A DNA stretch of 64,000 nucleotides from Stenopsyche tienmushanensis (taxonomy: Eukaryota > Arthropoda > Insecta > Trichoptera > Stenopsychidae). Every line of letters begins with the position of its first letter. Positions within the stretch are counted from its first letter, which is position 1. The notes beneath the pieces were generated by a model. The model made no database searches and was not told where the DNA came from. It was given only the letters and a program-made list of their open reading frames with translations. Of the stretch, positions 1 through 11,467 are shown one piece after another. The translations under genes were made by a program, and so were the position numbers. Location of the stretch: assembly GCA_008973525.1 (NCBI GenBank), contig WACJ01000411.1:124001-188000 (forward strand). The letters run 5' to 3'.

Positions 1-280
1 GCATTATTTAAATGGGAAGCCGTGTAAGATGCAGCTTTGTATAAAAATTGATGAAGATGTAAAATATGCATGAACCATTATGTTCGATCAGAGGTCTTGT
101 TTCATCCGATGCAAATTTATTCCTCTCGATTCAGGGCATCTGAAGCATCCTCAATTATGTAGGAATCACTTTTATGTTTAAAAAAATTAAAAATAAATCT
201 AGCTTAATCTTTAAAACTAAGGCTGTAAATAATGATCGCTATTGGTCCGTTGATGACTTCAAAATGTTCGAATATGAATA

Positions 281-540
281 GTTATCATCAGTAAGATCAT
301 AGAAATACCGCAAAAAGTCTCTAAAAGAGGACAAAGTGGCCACAGGGTCTGTGTGTCCAACCGGTCCGCTTTTCGGACCGCTGAAATGACGAATGAACGC
401 TTCGCGATCGGATGCCATACCGGAACATGTATACAGAACGATTGCGAACGTTCATTACAAAACGAAGTTGTCCGAAGAAGACTGATCGGGTGGGTTATTT
501 AGATTTTACAATCTATATGAAGAAAATAAGAATTGGACTT
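281..540 (-). repeat. HM repeat copy (hAT-like MITE family), partial
   Basis: This is one of about nine related copies in the window. It carries the family's most conserved block: a stem-loop of CGGTCCG and CGGACCG around a 5-base AAAAG-type loop, then the block that reads GCGTCCGATCGCGAGG on the other strand, then the segment rich in ACGAAGTTGTCCGAAGAAG. Orientation is set relative to the copy at 40.8 kb. The terminal CAGGG motif is not visible, so the copy is truncated. Coordinates are approximate and no function is implied. Confidence 0.6.
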
Positions 541-1714
541 GCAAAATTTCTTTGTAAAAATCGGTGTAATACATAAATTAGCACACAGATGAAAATATTT
601 TTTTTTACATGGATGACTATAAACAATGCAGACTTCGATTGTCATGGCAATATTCGCCAATAAGGACGGACGAGTTTGCATTGATATGCCAATCATCAAG
701 TGTACATATTGAATTCTCTGGCTGTTTCAAATCCACACTATTCACGTCCTCAATACAATCATGTTAGACATGTGCTTATAATTTATCACAAGTAGGAATA
801 TGCATGCTATCGCATAAAACTCAATCATTGTTTCATACAACAATGGGACGATGGATGTCAGGGTACTTTGACGGTTTGGTATGGCTCATGTTGGATATTA
901 ATCGAAAGAAATGAAATGAAAAACCATCAATGACGGCAATGTGTCCGCAAAAATAATAGGTATGCTACAATTAATCCAGAATGAGGCCGCATTGTAACGA
1001 AATTGCTTCTACGTATTGAAGTGGATGCTCGGTGCTTAATTCCCGCCATAGAAATCATATATGTATGTACCATTGTACTTTTGTGGTATGTCAAAGAACA
1101 AATCAATATTGAAGCTGGAATATCATCAGCGTTCGTGGATGACGGCATTATTAGGCTGGCTTCAATGCTGGTGGATTTGCAGAGTGCTTTAATTACAATC
1201 TAACTGCAAGTCACGAGAAATTCCCTATTGGCTTTGTTTGTGAACCCTCGTGTTGTATTGACTACTCTTATCATTTCCTATTGTGGATATTTGCAGGGAG
1301 CATTTATGTTCAATTTTGCTAATATACTACAATATTATAGAATTTGTATTTAATTTTTAATACATTAACAATGCTAGTTATTTGCACTATAATCAAAGGG
1401 CGAACTTCTTCTGTTTGAAAGTCATTGGGTGTCAACGTAAATGGCTTCCTATCAAAAGCTGTGAGCTATACATTTATTTAGGCATCTAATTTAAGTCCTA
1501 AATTGTAAAATAGTTTCCACTGCAAATAAAAGCCTGATTCTCATCCCATTTGATATATGCATAAATATATATATGTTGAAATGAGGGTAAAAAATGCGGT
1601 TGCCCCGAATGCAGCTGGAGGGTAGTTGCTAGCTGTAAAGCACCACATTTCAACGATATAATTGTGTGGCATGTATTATTACATGTATTACTGTGGGGCA
1701 TCACCTCATCAGAT
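541..1714. other. No recognisable feature
   Basis: AT-rich DNA with only short open frames (up to 73 codons) that show no familiar motif. I see no repeat shared with the rest of the window. Confidence 0.5.
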
Positions 1715-1905
1715 CAATATGGTGCATCCGTTGAACGTCTCGCAAAACAAACTCCCCGCTTAAATAATGATTCTGCTAATGTAAAAACCTTTTCGGACAT
1801 ACGCCCAATAACTCATCAAAGTTGCATTGCAATCGGATGAACGGCATAAGAATGCATAACTAGCAAACCCCTCGTTCCGCGATACACATTCATTTTTATA
1901 TACAA
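1715..1905 (+). repeat. LT3 repeat, copy 1 (LINE 3'-tail-like)
   Basis: Similar to 28520-28730 and 38573-38725. Shared landmarks are CAATATGGTGCATCCG, then a block resembling GTTTCATTGGAATCGGATGA, then GCATAA and an A- and CA-rich stretch ending in CATTCATTTTTATATA. A 3' end that runs into a short TA-rich tract is usual for RTE-type LINE tails. That assignment is inferred from the tail style; no coding region is attached. Confidence 0.5.
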
Positions 1906-3209
1906 ATAGATTCAGTTATCTACGCGCTAGTTATAAGTGAATAAATAAAAATGGCTTTTAATAAGAACCAAATTTACAAGTTAATTGACCTGGTTGTGGG
2001 CTATTCAAGATCATTCCGAGGAAATAATTTTTATTCAAGAGTTCGAATGAATATTGTCTATGATAATTCTTATAGGTTTTTGTCTAATTCCAATAAGAAT
2101 AGTGAATATTGGATTGATGCAAATTTCCAAAAGCTATCGACATTCACACCACGATAACCCTCGTCTATCGATCTGTTAAGCGAATTAGTGTTTTATATGT
2201 TGATTAGAAGCATTATAAGTGTCATTCCGATCCTCGAGTACGTTTTTAAGTAGTTAAATGTTTAGAAGAAGCGTTCTTGTTTACCTCTTATCTATTCGTG
2301 GCTTGTGGCTTACCGCATTTTAATATAAGTGTGGGCCATTTCAACAGTTAATTCGACTCGAACTTCGCTGTAAACTGTCGAAAATAAGCCTGCGGATTTT
2401 TTGAAGCAGGAATGCTTTAAAATATTACGATTTTCGGGCGATATTTGTGTAGATGCGATTGTGGATAATATTTGGATTGAACATAGATTTTTTTTATTGG
2501 ATGACTATTTCTAAAACTCAGTTTGCCAAAAGATACATAAACATATGTGAAGTCGACGTTTGAAATATCGGCCATTGATTATCGGGGAATTCAAAGCGAT
2601 CGGGAAGATCTTGTGTCGCCAAAGCTGTAATTAAGAGCACAAAGTGCCTTTGGGACGTGTGCGTTTACGACACATTCGTTAAAACTTTATCCTTTAAATC
2701 CTGCAGAGGCATAAACTTAGGTAGCTTATGGCAAACTTGCGTGTCTTCGAATCAAATAAGCTTGTTCGCTCAATCCTGATAAATACGTCGGTGGTTAACA
2801 GCCACACTAAATATTTACATATATAATATAATCAGAAGTATATATATTAGGGGCACTGGATGAAAATGTCGTTTTAGACATGGTCCAAAAAGGTCATTTT
2901 GTTTGTATGGTACGATTTCAAATTCAATATGAAATTATTGAATATAATGCCAGAAGATAATGGCGAAATCACATCTTAAATGATTAATTTTTTATATCAA
3001 TGCGATATTTTTGTCTGATAATTTTTATTAAAAAAAAAAACGAAACTTTTGCCTGGTACCTCTTAAATGTCGAATGCTACGGTGATTTTTTGAAGCATAT
3101 TTTTTGAGCATATCAGTGTGGTTTCAGGTCGAGTGGGTATATTCAATATGAGATCTATTTTTGAAAAGATGTGGGACTCCTGTAAGTTTTATGGCTGGAA
3201 TATATAGAG
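1906..3209. other. No recognisable feature
   Basis: AT-rich sequence with one 68-codon open frame at 1951-2157 that has no recognisable domain. I see no repeat or RNA gene. Confidence 0.45.
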
Positions 3210-3445
3210 AAAAACTATGAGGTTATCGAGGATATGCGTGTCCGGATCGATCCATAAAGTACGCTTCAGTGACTGCCTGTCGGAATCTTTAGTGATGACA
3301 TAGGGTGTTAGTAAGGGGGGTGTCTCCCTGCTACTTTTTAATACAATCTGGGAAGCGATTATCACAAATGATGACAGATTTGAACCTGTAGATCCCAGGA
3401 AGATGACGCAATTTTTCTAGCCTATAATGATATTGACAGTCAAAT
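3210..3445 (+). pseudogene. RTE-like reverse transcriptase fragment
   Basis: Translation gives RLSRICVSGSIHKVRFSD and then LLFNTIWEAI, which aligns with the better preserved copy at 29.6 kb (RLSRMYVSGSVSIVHSNAF, LLFNIALEAIMRET). This is the stretch of a non-LTR reverse transcriptase just before the catalytic ADD box. The later piece AYNDIDSQ is a ruined form of FADDIDVV. There is at least one stop and one frameshift, and no endonuclease or C-terminal part. It is a dead fragment of the RTE-like family that has three other copies in this window. Confidence 0.7.
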
Positions 3446-3608
3446 TCCTGCATCTCTTCGTCGATTATCTGCGATAATATTTTGTATATCATAATTAATT
3501 ATCTACATATTGAATTTTTAAATTTCTGCTTTTTAATCTAAGTTCATTGATGTTGTAGCGTGGGCGATTTACCATCCCCATGTAGTAGCGCTGTTAATCT
3601 GAGCAGAT

Positions 3609-5196
3609 TTAAGGGGGGAGATACCTTTAGAATTTTCAAAAAATTGAATTTTTTTTTTACATAATTCAAATTTATAATATGTTAAAATATACTATTAAAA
3701 GGAAAAATCGAAATATTGAATATAAATGGAATTATTGTCAAAAACGTCAATCCGCATACTGTCATCAACTCAGGTAGTCGGAGCAATGCTTCTTTCACAG
3801 TACGTTTGTATATTTTTTAACTTTCAAGGCAATTTTAGATTCTAAACCTTACGGTGATGATTTGACTATTGTGAAAAGTGAGTGTGTTGGCCATATTGAG
3901 AAGAGAATGAGCTCCAGACTGCGACAGATAAAAAAAATTCAAGAAAAGGGAAGTTGATAGAAAACGTTGTAAAAAAGCTTACAACATATTATGGTTTAAG
4001 TATTCGAAGAAACGTTAGTGTGGAAGATATTAAACGAGAAATTATGGCTACTTATTACCATATTTTTTCAAAGAAAAAAAAACCACAACACAACAACTGT
4101 CCGACTGGAGCCGAGAGTTGGTGCAAATGGCAGAAAGCCATCGCTTTAAGTAAAGCTCCCCAGCTTGAAGATCTTACTCCATTACTTGGCGACGATATAA
4201 AACAACATCTTCTACCAATTTACGAAGGTTTATCCAGAGATGATTTACTGGAAAGATGCTTGGGTGGCCATACCCAGAATGCCAACAAAAGTTTCAATGC
4301 AACAATTTGGCGAATATGTCCAAAGCACCTCAATTCTGGGCTAAAAATTGTTGAAAGTATATTTAATGAAGGCTACACCTCAATTCTCAAACTTATGAAT
4401 GAGCTGGGTATAATTGTTGGCACCTATTGTAAAGTTTTCGCTGAAAATACCGATGAGGCACGAATAGTGAAACAGAACCGGATGAGTCTTTCCGAAACCA
4501 AAACAGCTCGTACTGGTCGAAAACAGCAGCAGCTCAAAGATAATCAGCTTTTTTAGAAGGTCGAAGGTTTATTGTATGGATTCAGAATCGCCGATTGATC
4601 GGTAAGTCACATTAAATTATAATTATACTGAATCGAAACTTTGAACGCGATTATCTCGAAACTCTGTTTTCAAAAACTGCTCGTGCTGTAACTCAAAAAT
4701 TTATTGACCGATTAGGCTGAAATTTTCAGAGGTTTCTCTTTATAATATTATCGGAAGGATATACTTATAAGTTTAAAGATATCAGGTAATAATTTTTTTT
4801 TTTGGGTCAAAACTGTTGAAAAATAGCCAAAAATCTGGACTTTTTATTAAACAGCCGATATAAATTTTATTTTTAAACTTTTTTATTATTTTATAGGTAT
4901 ATCCTTCCCTTTAATATATCAGTAATCGAAAAAAAATCAACTTTTTTATTTCAGATAAATAGAAAAATTTTGACAGGTGCAGCAGTTTTCGATGTCTCCT
5001 AGCAAACGCTTAAAGAAATATTCTACAGAGCGGCCATTTTGTATTAAAAAATAAAAAAATCACATGTGTTTTTACACTTTAATAATGTATCAATAAGATG
5101 TCAAAATATATAAATGATCACATTATTTTATGACCTTGAAAATAATTAATTAAAATTGACTGATTTTACCCGATCTAAAGGTATCTCCCCCCTTAA
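3609..5196 (+). mobile_element. MULE copy A, near-complete with terminal inverted repeats
   Basis: A 19-bp perfect inverted repeat, GGGGGGAGATACCTTTAGA at 3613-3631 and its complement at 5174-5192, brackets a 1.58-kb segment holding the transposase relic. Each repeat is bordered on the outside by TTAA (3609-3612 and 5193-5196). The subterminal stretch (AT-rich, then a block like CGAAAGTATAACATATTGA in relatives) also occurs in copies B and C. The left half of a full MULE gene is missing, so this is an internally deleted, non-autonomous copy. The TTAA borders could be target duplication or part of the element. Outside the right end lies LT-repeat sequence. Confidence 0.75.
3838..4598 (+). pseudogene. 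Mutator-like (Phantom-type) transposase, C-terminal half
   Basis: The reading begins ILDSKPYGDD and ECVGHIEKRMSSRLR, continues through LTTYYGLSIRRN and NNCPTGAESWCKWQKA, then LLERCLGGHTQNANKSFN, and ends near EGLLYG. These are landmarks of the animal Mutator-like transposase domain found in many arthropod genomes. The CxxGxxSWCxWQ and TQNxNxSFN motifs are the clearest. The domain normally supplies the DDE-type DNA-cutting enzyme of the element. Here the N-terminal part with the early acidic residues is absent, one base is missing near 3950 (LIENVV is in a shifted frame), and a stop follows NQLF near 4556. It is not functional. Confidence 0.85.
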
Positions 5197-5202
5197 TTCG
5201 CC

Positions 5203-5315
5203 AGATTAAAAGCGACGTCTTCCATCTCTCTTCAGGTGCAATGTGTTATTTTAACAGCACCATCTCTTGTAGCCCTACGGAGACATTGCATTGCATTAAT
5301 AGTTCTATGATATAC
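5203..5315 (+). repeat. LT repeat (LTR-like), 5' fragment
   Basis: Contains TCTCTCTTCAGGTGCAATG, then TGTTATTTTAACAGC and CCATCTCTTGTAGCCC. These match the start of the fuller copy at 46341-46643. It begins within ten bases of the MULE right end. The MULE left flank also ends with a short inverted piece of the same border (GCGCTGTTAATCT, ending at 3600). Confidence 0.65.
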
Positions 5316-5395
5316 ATATATAGTAATGGGAAAAGGGCGTTTGAGCTCCGTTTGCTATCCCGGGAGGGTGCAAGCCCGCTGAGTTTATTGGCCGC

Positions 5396-5409
5396 GGGGG
5401 GGGGGGGGG
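5396..5409. repeat. Poly-G run of 14
   Basis: An uninterrupted tract of 14 G in a strongly AT-rich region, just after GGCCGC. It may be a true mononucleotide repeat, and its length is prone to assembly error. Confidence 0.9.
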
Positions 5410-5411
5410 CT

Positions 5412-5622
5412 CTACGATCCTATTGAGGTCGTAGAATGCATTTTAGCCCCATGAATGCATTTTTTCCCAAATTTGTGGCAGAAAGCCCACGCTCTAAAGT
5501 AAGAGGAAACGGCCGCAAAGTTTCCGTGCCCAACCGGTCCAAAATCTAGACCGCTGACACAACGAAATAGCGCTTCGTGATCGAACGCCATGTCCACAGA
5601 AGATGATCTGCATCCATGAACG
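5412..5622 (-). repeat. HM repeat fragment fused to an R1-like RT scrap
   Basis: Read on the minus strand, this carries the HM block ATGGCGTTCGATCACGAAGC followed by the GGTCTAG/TTTGGACC remnant of the HM stem-loop and the later CTAAAATGCATTCTACGACC segment. It is noticeably more diverged than the HM copies at 13 and 40 kb. Confidence 0.5.
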
Positions 5623-5730
5623 GATCTCCGCACGGACACTCCGAGGAAGAATTTCATCCAGTAGGACGTTCCACAGGATCGGCCCAAGAACCGAGCCCTG
5701 TGGATAGCCCATCCACTAATCTGACATTTT
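5620..5730 (-). pseudogene. R1/jockey-type reverse transcriptase scrap
   Basis: The minus strand reads GYPQGSVLGPILWNVLLDEI. This is the strongly conserved PQGS-LGP-LWN box of R1- and jockey-group non-LTR reverse transcriptases, which lies just upstream of the catalytic FADD. After about 25 codons the reading passes into unrelated HM repeat sequence. Only this one box survives. Confidence 0.75.
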
Positions 5731-5760
5731 TTGCCCACATGATAAAACTTTTATTTATGA

Positions 5761-7289
5761 TATTAATAATTGGAATGTAACCAAAACCGAAATGAAATAA
5801 TAACGATTCGATGTACTGGTTTATATGCTTTAAAAATGTGATCGTCAACCACACCTTCTATGGATTTAAGCTCAAGTTGTTTGATTTAGGAAACGAGGTA
5901 TTAAATCAGGTCAACCTATGGTTTTATATACATAGACATAAACTTTAATACACGAATCATGTCAATCTTTAAAATTATAATAGTATGTTGGCAAAACAAT
6001 ATTGCCTTATGACATAATTCTCTTTTAAATATGAATTGATTTTTTCTTATGAAATACGATTTATTGCCATATTTTACTAAAGTCGGAAATATAAATTGGT
6101 ATACATTTCTCGTTTTAAGGATGGTTTATTTATGGAGTGTTTTCTGCGATCTGTATTTTATTGCTTTTACCCAAGCGAATTGAGCTGAAAGACCTACAAG
6201 ATGTTTGCCGATACGAAAAAGGCGTATTGAATCAACACAAACAATCCTCCCAATTAATGGTTTAGGCAAATTCGAACAGATAAATCCGTATTAAAGTGCA
6301 ATCGTGTGCAAACGCAAATCTCATCTCCCACAACTCTGCGACGCGAGCAACGTTTTTGTTAGCTTTAAAATATGCCATGCCATTTTCTGGAGATATTTTC
6401 TTTGCAATCAGTAGAAAGAGTCATTCCCCAGAGCTCTTGTATAGCATAATTTAAAATATCACAGAAAATGTGGGAGGTTTTATATAGAGCATCCCCCGAG
6501 GGTAATCATAAAATTGAGTCGGTGAAAAATATGCAGACCGCATTTAACACATGCTTCCCATCGTTGTTGCGAATAATTTTGAAAACCTATGTTGCCAATT
6601 GAGATGATTTAAAAAGCTTTATATTTTTTTAATACAAAATAAGGATCGAAATGCAATACAAAGCATTTTAAATGCGACACTTTTACTAAGCGCCACTAAA
6701 GTCAAATTTCGTATCGAAGCAGTACTGAAACTGTTGAGACCTGATCGAATACGATGATTATTATAAAAAATTAATTAAATTGAAAAATGTCTTTTAAAAA
6801 AAAAGTGGAAAATGGGCGAGGAGACAGCATACCTTCCTCAATTTCTTGCCATTAAATGCTATCGATAAGATCGTAAGAATGCTTTTGACATCCTAAAAGA
6901 CGTTTGATCGAGGTATATAATTATTATTTTCATATTGAATGCCCGTGATATTTATTAAGTTCGCGGAATTTTTGCGCTTTATTTTTACTGGTTTTTAAAA
7001 CCGTTTTATTTTCGTCAGCGCCGAAGGAAATATAATCAACACAACTAATTATACAAGTGTAAATATAATACGTTTCGGCGGAAACAGCAACCGCCGAGAA
7101 ATTGGCTCGGAAATTAATAGGAACAGAGAGAAAGCATGGAATCACTCAGATGCAAGATTTCTCATGGTCTTTTTAATTACGATAAGACCGTTTGAATGGT
7201 GAAAATTTCTTTCAAAATTCGAATTTGATCTCGTAAGATCACAAAAACAGCGAACACTTGGTGAACATTTCGTGTACTCGGTTACTTTG
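5761..7289. other. No recognisable feature
   Basis: AT-rich DNA with no motif-bearing frame and no repeat shared with the rest of the window. It may hold host non-coding sequence. Confidence 0.45.
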
Positions 7290-7580
7290 ACTTGTATGGT
7301 AGGATGATCGCGTATTTGCGAGCGAATTCACGTACAAGAGCACTCTTGTACGTTGAGCTCGGAGAGAGAGACAGATGGATAGAACGTCTTGCAAGTAACT
7401 GTGTATGGGAGACAGAGATGGAGAGCTTCCTACGTACATCGTTTATTTAACTGTCCGAAGTCCGAGTCTCCGAAAAGCGAATCCAGCGTCTCATTATTAC
7501 GTATTTCTATAACGACTTGCAAATATTAACTTTACGAACGTCTTTTTATAATGTCTACCAGATGCCAACCATCTAAATAT
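7290..7580 (+). repeat. SR repeat, copy 1
   Basis: Begins TGTATGGTAGGATGATCGCG and contains GAGCACTCTTGTACGTTGAG followed by a GA-rich run and GGAGACAGAGATGGAGAGCT-like sequence. Matches 54889-55040 and the reverse complement of 62905-63060. Its far end (TTTACGAACGTCTTT) also matches 34735-34805 in inverse orientation. The family looks like a short dispersed or LTR-type repeat; I could not find a clear polymerase III promoter. Confidence 0.6.
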
Positions 7581-7834
7581 CATTTCTACTCTTATCTGAT
7601 CTAAGATAAAACAACGCCTGAGAGAAGAAGATGCGTCACATGCCATCCGTGTTTATCTCGTGCGTTATAATATCGCATCGCTATTCCATATGCCTATCGA
7701 ATTTGTGCCCCCTGAGAAATAACACCGATTCACGTTGGACGACGAGAGGGTTAAATATAAGCTTGATACGCGCTGCTGCGGTCCTGACAGATAAGTGGTT
7801 TTGTACGGGTAATAAGTGGCGGACAAGCAAATAC

Positions 7835-8210
7835 ACTCAAACGTATTTTTGTGCGATTTCGAAGTTATGCGGTTTTATTAAAGCAATTTTTAATTTTTTT
7901 TAAATTTCATAAACAGTTCATATGGAGAAAATTTGGATAAAATAGGAAATACATCATTAGCAAAAAACGAAATTTGGAAAAAAAAAATTTTGGAACTGTG
8001 TAAATCATATTGCATTTGCTATCGTTGATTTTTTAAAAAAAAATTCATTAACTTTTTTTATGCGATTTTGGATACATTTTATATAGCTGTTTCAAAGTTA
8101 TGCGGTTTTTAAAATCCATGGAACGCATCTTCACTTTTTCTATGTAAGTCATAGCTTTTTTTGTGCGATCGGAACACATCTACCGCACAAAAAAAGGTTT
8201 AAGTGTAAAG
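7835..8210 (+). repeat. Dispersed repeat shared with 19.5 kb
   Basis: TTTTTGTGCGATTTCGAAGT, ATGCGGTTTT and GTAAATCATATTGCATTTGC are shared in the same order with 19488-19690. The block GCGATTT...TTATGCGGTTTTT occurs twice inside this copy, suggesting internal duplication. The other copy lies inside MULE copy C, so this may be a detached internal MULE segment. Confidence 0.5.
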
Positions 8211-9379
8211 CATATAAGACTATGAAGATTTTAAATTAGCTCACTACTCAAAGGGTCAATATGAATCGATTATTTCCCTCTTGGAATGTAGTGCAAGTCC
8301 AAAATGATTGACAATAGTTGGAATAATTCGTTGACAAGGATTGTTGACAGTTGCTTTTCAACGGGTAAATGTTGTACAACATTGGCGATATGAAAGTTTT
8401 AATTAATTATCCATCATCGGTTTTATTCGCGTGTGTGTGTGATCCAGAAATAATATTTATAGTCGTGACTATAAATGTACTCTTTTGAAAAAGATCATAG
8501 AAGATCTAAACCGAAAAATATGAAAAACACACTTCAAACACGACGTCCTCCAATGCTCAAAATGGAAAACAAATAAGCACACCGACCACTTGAAAGAGCT
8601 TTTGAAATATCGTCCATATTAATTTTGCTCTATGAATTTTTAATGAAAATGCATCTGTACAAAGTTCACTACTCCGTCTCGGTTAAAACTGTTTTTTTTT
8701 CGCCTCTCCCTATAGATTGAATAAATTTGCATACATTAATGCACTAAGCGCTTAGTCCATCGTAATGGAAATTTACACTGTGGTCGCTATCATCCATAAA
8801 ATAGTCGCAATTTGTCAATTTAGCATTTTCCGTATGAAAATGGACATTTTGTTGACATTATGTGCTGCAATAATCGGCTCAAAATGCAAGCGATCGCTGA
8901 ATATACTATTACATGCCTACAGCAAAAGACAATTTTAACAATTTTTTTTTCATAGTAAATACACCGTATAATTAAATTAATATTTTTGGGATTTATTACA
9001 ACACTCTTGTATAATACTAAAAAAATAAATTCGCAATTAAAAAAAATATATATTATATGATTTTTAAAACATCATCAAAATGGTACGCCAAAAAATATGC
9101 AAGTCCGCAGCGTTCATCAGTTTTTTCATTCAGGCTTATTTGAAGCAAAAATTCAAAAAGATTTATAATCTATATGAGTGTCGCTATAATATAACATTAA
9201 ATAATTACTTTTTGTACAAAAATAAAATGGCGCTGTTTTGAAAAACTTGCGAAATTCTATAAACGCCGCATGCATTCTTTTTGTGCCCTTATTTTCCACT
9301 TGTTTATATCTGTGTTAATATTTTTTGACTTGATTTCATCCCTTACGAAAATAAATATCCCCAAAAGGCCTGACTCAAT
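8211..9379. other. No recognisable feature
   Basis: AT-rich sequence with a short GTGTGTGTGTG stretch near 8431. I see no coding motif or shared repeat. Confidence 0.45.
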
Positions 9380-9560
9380 TTAAAGACAGGTATAGGGGTA
9401 AGCCTGCGACCGCAGAAATTCTCAGAGCCGTTAGGGCGCAATCTGAACGGAGGGATTGCTTCGAGCACATTTCGCGAATTAGACGTAAAGCATTGAAATA
9501 ATCCGAATTTCTTCGCCAACGGAAGACATTTTTAGAGGATAAAGTGAGATGATCCCTTAA
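9380..9560 (+). repeat. TTAA-family element, 3' end
   Basis: Shares CAGAGCCGTTAGGGCGCAAT, GCATTTCGCGAATTA-like and ATAATCCGAATTTCTTC sequence with 16230-16478 and, inverted, 57960-58160. It ends in TAAAGTGAGATGATCCCTTAA-like sequence at 9540-9560, closely similar to the terminal inverted repeats of the 57.2-kb MITE and the right end of MULE copy B. The left end is not visible. Confidence 0.6.
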
Positions 9561-10359
9561 TGTGCCATATCTGATATCGGACGTAGGGGATCCCCATAGG
9601 AGATCTTACTAGAGAAAGGATTAAATGCGATGGTTTCCCGTTGCCTTCCACACGTGATATAATAAGGATAGGATTATTTGGAAAAGTAGAAGAGGATCTA
9701 TGAGTAGCGAGAATATAATTATATTTAAACGATAATTTTATTATTGTTGTAAATTTAATCACTCCCTTATGGGCGTCCCCGCACGACTTTGTTAATGGCA
9801 TCAGCATTTAATTTTTCAAATCCAAGAAATCCTGATACATTTTCTGATCTCCCCAATTTTTTCGGTACGGTGAATATATTTTTTTACACGATCTGGATTT
9901 GAATCCGAAACTTAAAAATCCAGGATCCAAGCCAATACAAAAATACCCTATGAGATCGCCTACGTCCGAAAACGGATGATGTACCTTAAATAGAGCATTT
10001 TGATAAATTCGTATTGTATTTAATTATTTGCGAAAAATGTTGACATCATCCATTGAATCGTTCGATTCATATCATTTCCATTTCACTTTATAATTGAGCC
10101 CTTTGTGTGCTCCCATACATTAATATTAATTATCAAGCTTTTAATATTCTGTCGAAATTAATTAAAAGTCAAAATGTAATTGAAACGATTCCACGGATTC
10201 GTTCTATGGAAGTTGCATTGATAAGCGATAAACCAAGTATTAAAATTATATATTATAATTTCTTAATTGGAATTCTTTCGATTGAAATATGTACATTCGT
10301 GTATATTGGCGATAATCGAATGAACAAGATAATAACTAATAATAAAAAGGACTTGGAAG
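9561..10359. other. No recognisable feature
   Basis: Open frames of 91 codons (9532-9807, minus) and 94 codons (10107-10391, plus) exist but show no known motif and have simple AT-rich composition. I treat them as chance frames. Confidence 0.4.
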
Positions 10360-11467
10360 TTAAGGGTCCTCAAGAGGGACAAACCCTTTAAAACGCTAAA
10401 AAAATCATTTTTTTTTAAATACGTATTTCGAAAGTATAACATATTGAGAGTATATTATAAAAGAGAAAAATCGAAATATGAAATATTTACAAAGTTATAG
10501 CGCATAATCAGGAGCATGCCGGAATCGCTGTGAACTAGGGAAGTTACATTTGTTTAAATATTTGAATATCTTTAGTTTTATTATAGGAAATGTTACTAAA
10601 AATATTTTAAGCAAAATTATCGTTATATTGCACTCATATATCTCTGACTGTAGATATGCGAAATTGAAGTCGCTTGAAGTCAACTCGAAGTTGCTCGAAG
10701 TCAAGTTAAGCTCGATAGTTTGTCGTGTGTTGTTGAATTTTCCAAGCAAAAGTGTAGAGAAGTTCGAGGAATTTAAACAAAAATACATTATCATGGGAAC
10801 CCGAGACTGGAGTCAAAAGCTGGTGCAAATGGCAGAAAACCATTGCTTTAAAAAATATCTAAAGCTTGAAGACGTGACTCCATTTCTTGGCCAAGAGATA
10901 AAACAGCATCTCCTACCAATTTATAAAGATTTGTCCAGGGTCGAATTACTTCAAAGATGCTTGGGTGGTCATACCCAAAATGCTAATGAATTTTTTAATT
11001 TGACGGTTTGGCGAATATTAACATACATTGCTGCTGAGATATTTAATAACGAATACAGCTTCATTTTGAAGATGATGAATACATTAAATATAATTATTAG
11101 CACCCACTGAAAATACCGATGAAGCGCGGAGAGCGAAGTAAAACTATAAGAGTCTTTCTGAGACACAAGCAGTTCGTATAACCCGAAAACAACAGTTAGT
11201 CGAAGATAATCAACTTTTTGAGAAAGCTGAAGATCTATCATATTCATCTGGAAATTTTAAACGAAATTATTTCGAAACTGCATTTTTAAAATGTTTGCCA
11301 ATTGTAGCTTAAAAAGTTATTGATCGATCTGACTGAAATTTTGCGATGTTTCTCACTATAATAAATTCTAAAAATATTCATTTAATTATACGATGTATTT
11401 ACTGTGAATTTTTTGTTGTTAAAAATGGCCTTTTTTTTTGAGCCATCAAAGTGAGATGATCTCTTAA
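10360..11467 (+). mobile_element. MULE copy B
   Basis: The left edge is TTAAGGGTCCTCAAGAGGGA at 10360 and the right edge AAAGTGAGATGATCTCTTAA, ending at 11467. Just inside the left edge it has AATCATTTTT and the ACGTATTTCGAAAGTATAAC block that also occurs in copy C. It is shorter than copy A because the region after the transposase is deleted down to the right end. The two ends match each other only weakly, so the boundaries are approximate. Confidence 0.6.
10660..11235 (+). pseudogene. Mutator-like transposase fragment, copy B
   Basis: Starts with SLEVNSKLLEVKLSS, a segment also seen in copy D, then a piece reading WSQKLVQMAENHCFKKYLKL. It continues with HLLPIYKDLSRVELLQRCLG and GGHTQNANEFFNLTVWRI. 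The tryptophan box of copy A (SWCKWQ) is corrupted here. The stretch CPKHLNSGLKIVE is deleted, so VWRI joins directly to TYIAAEIFNNEYSF. A stop follows at 11108 and the remaining C-terminus is out of frame. It is a dead copy of the same family as 3838-4598. Confidence 0.75.

Noticed and set aside
341..400. Hammerhead-type ribozyme near the HM hairpin (CTGAAATGACGAA)
   Set aside because: The core does not match CTGATGA with a paired GAAA, and the stems required around it are absent.
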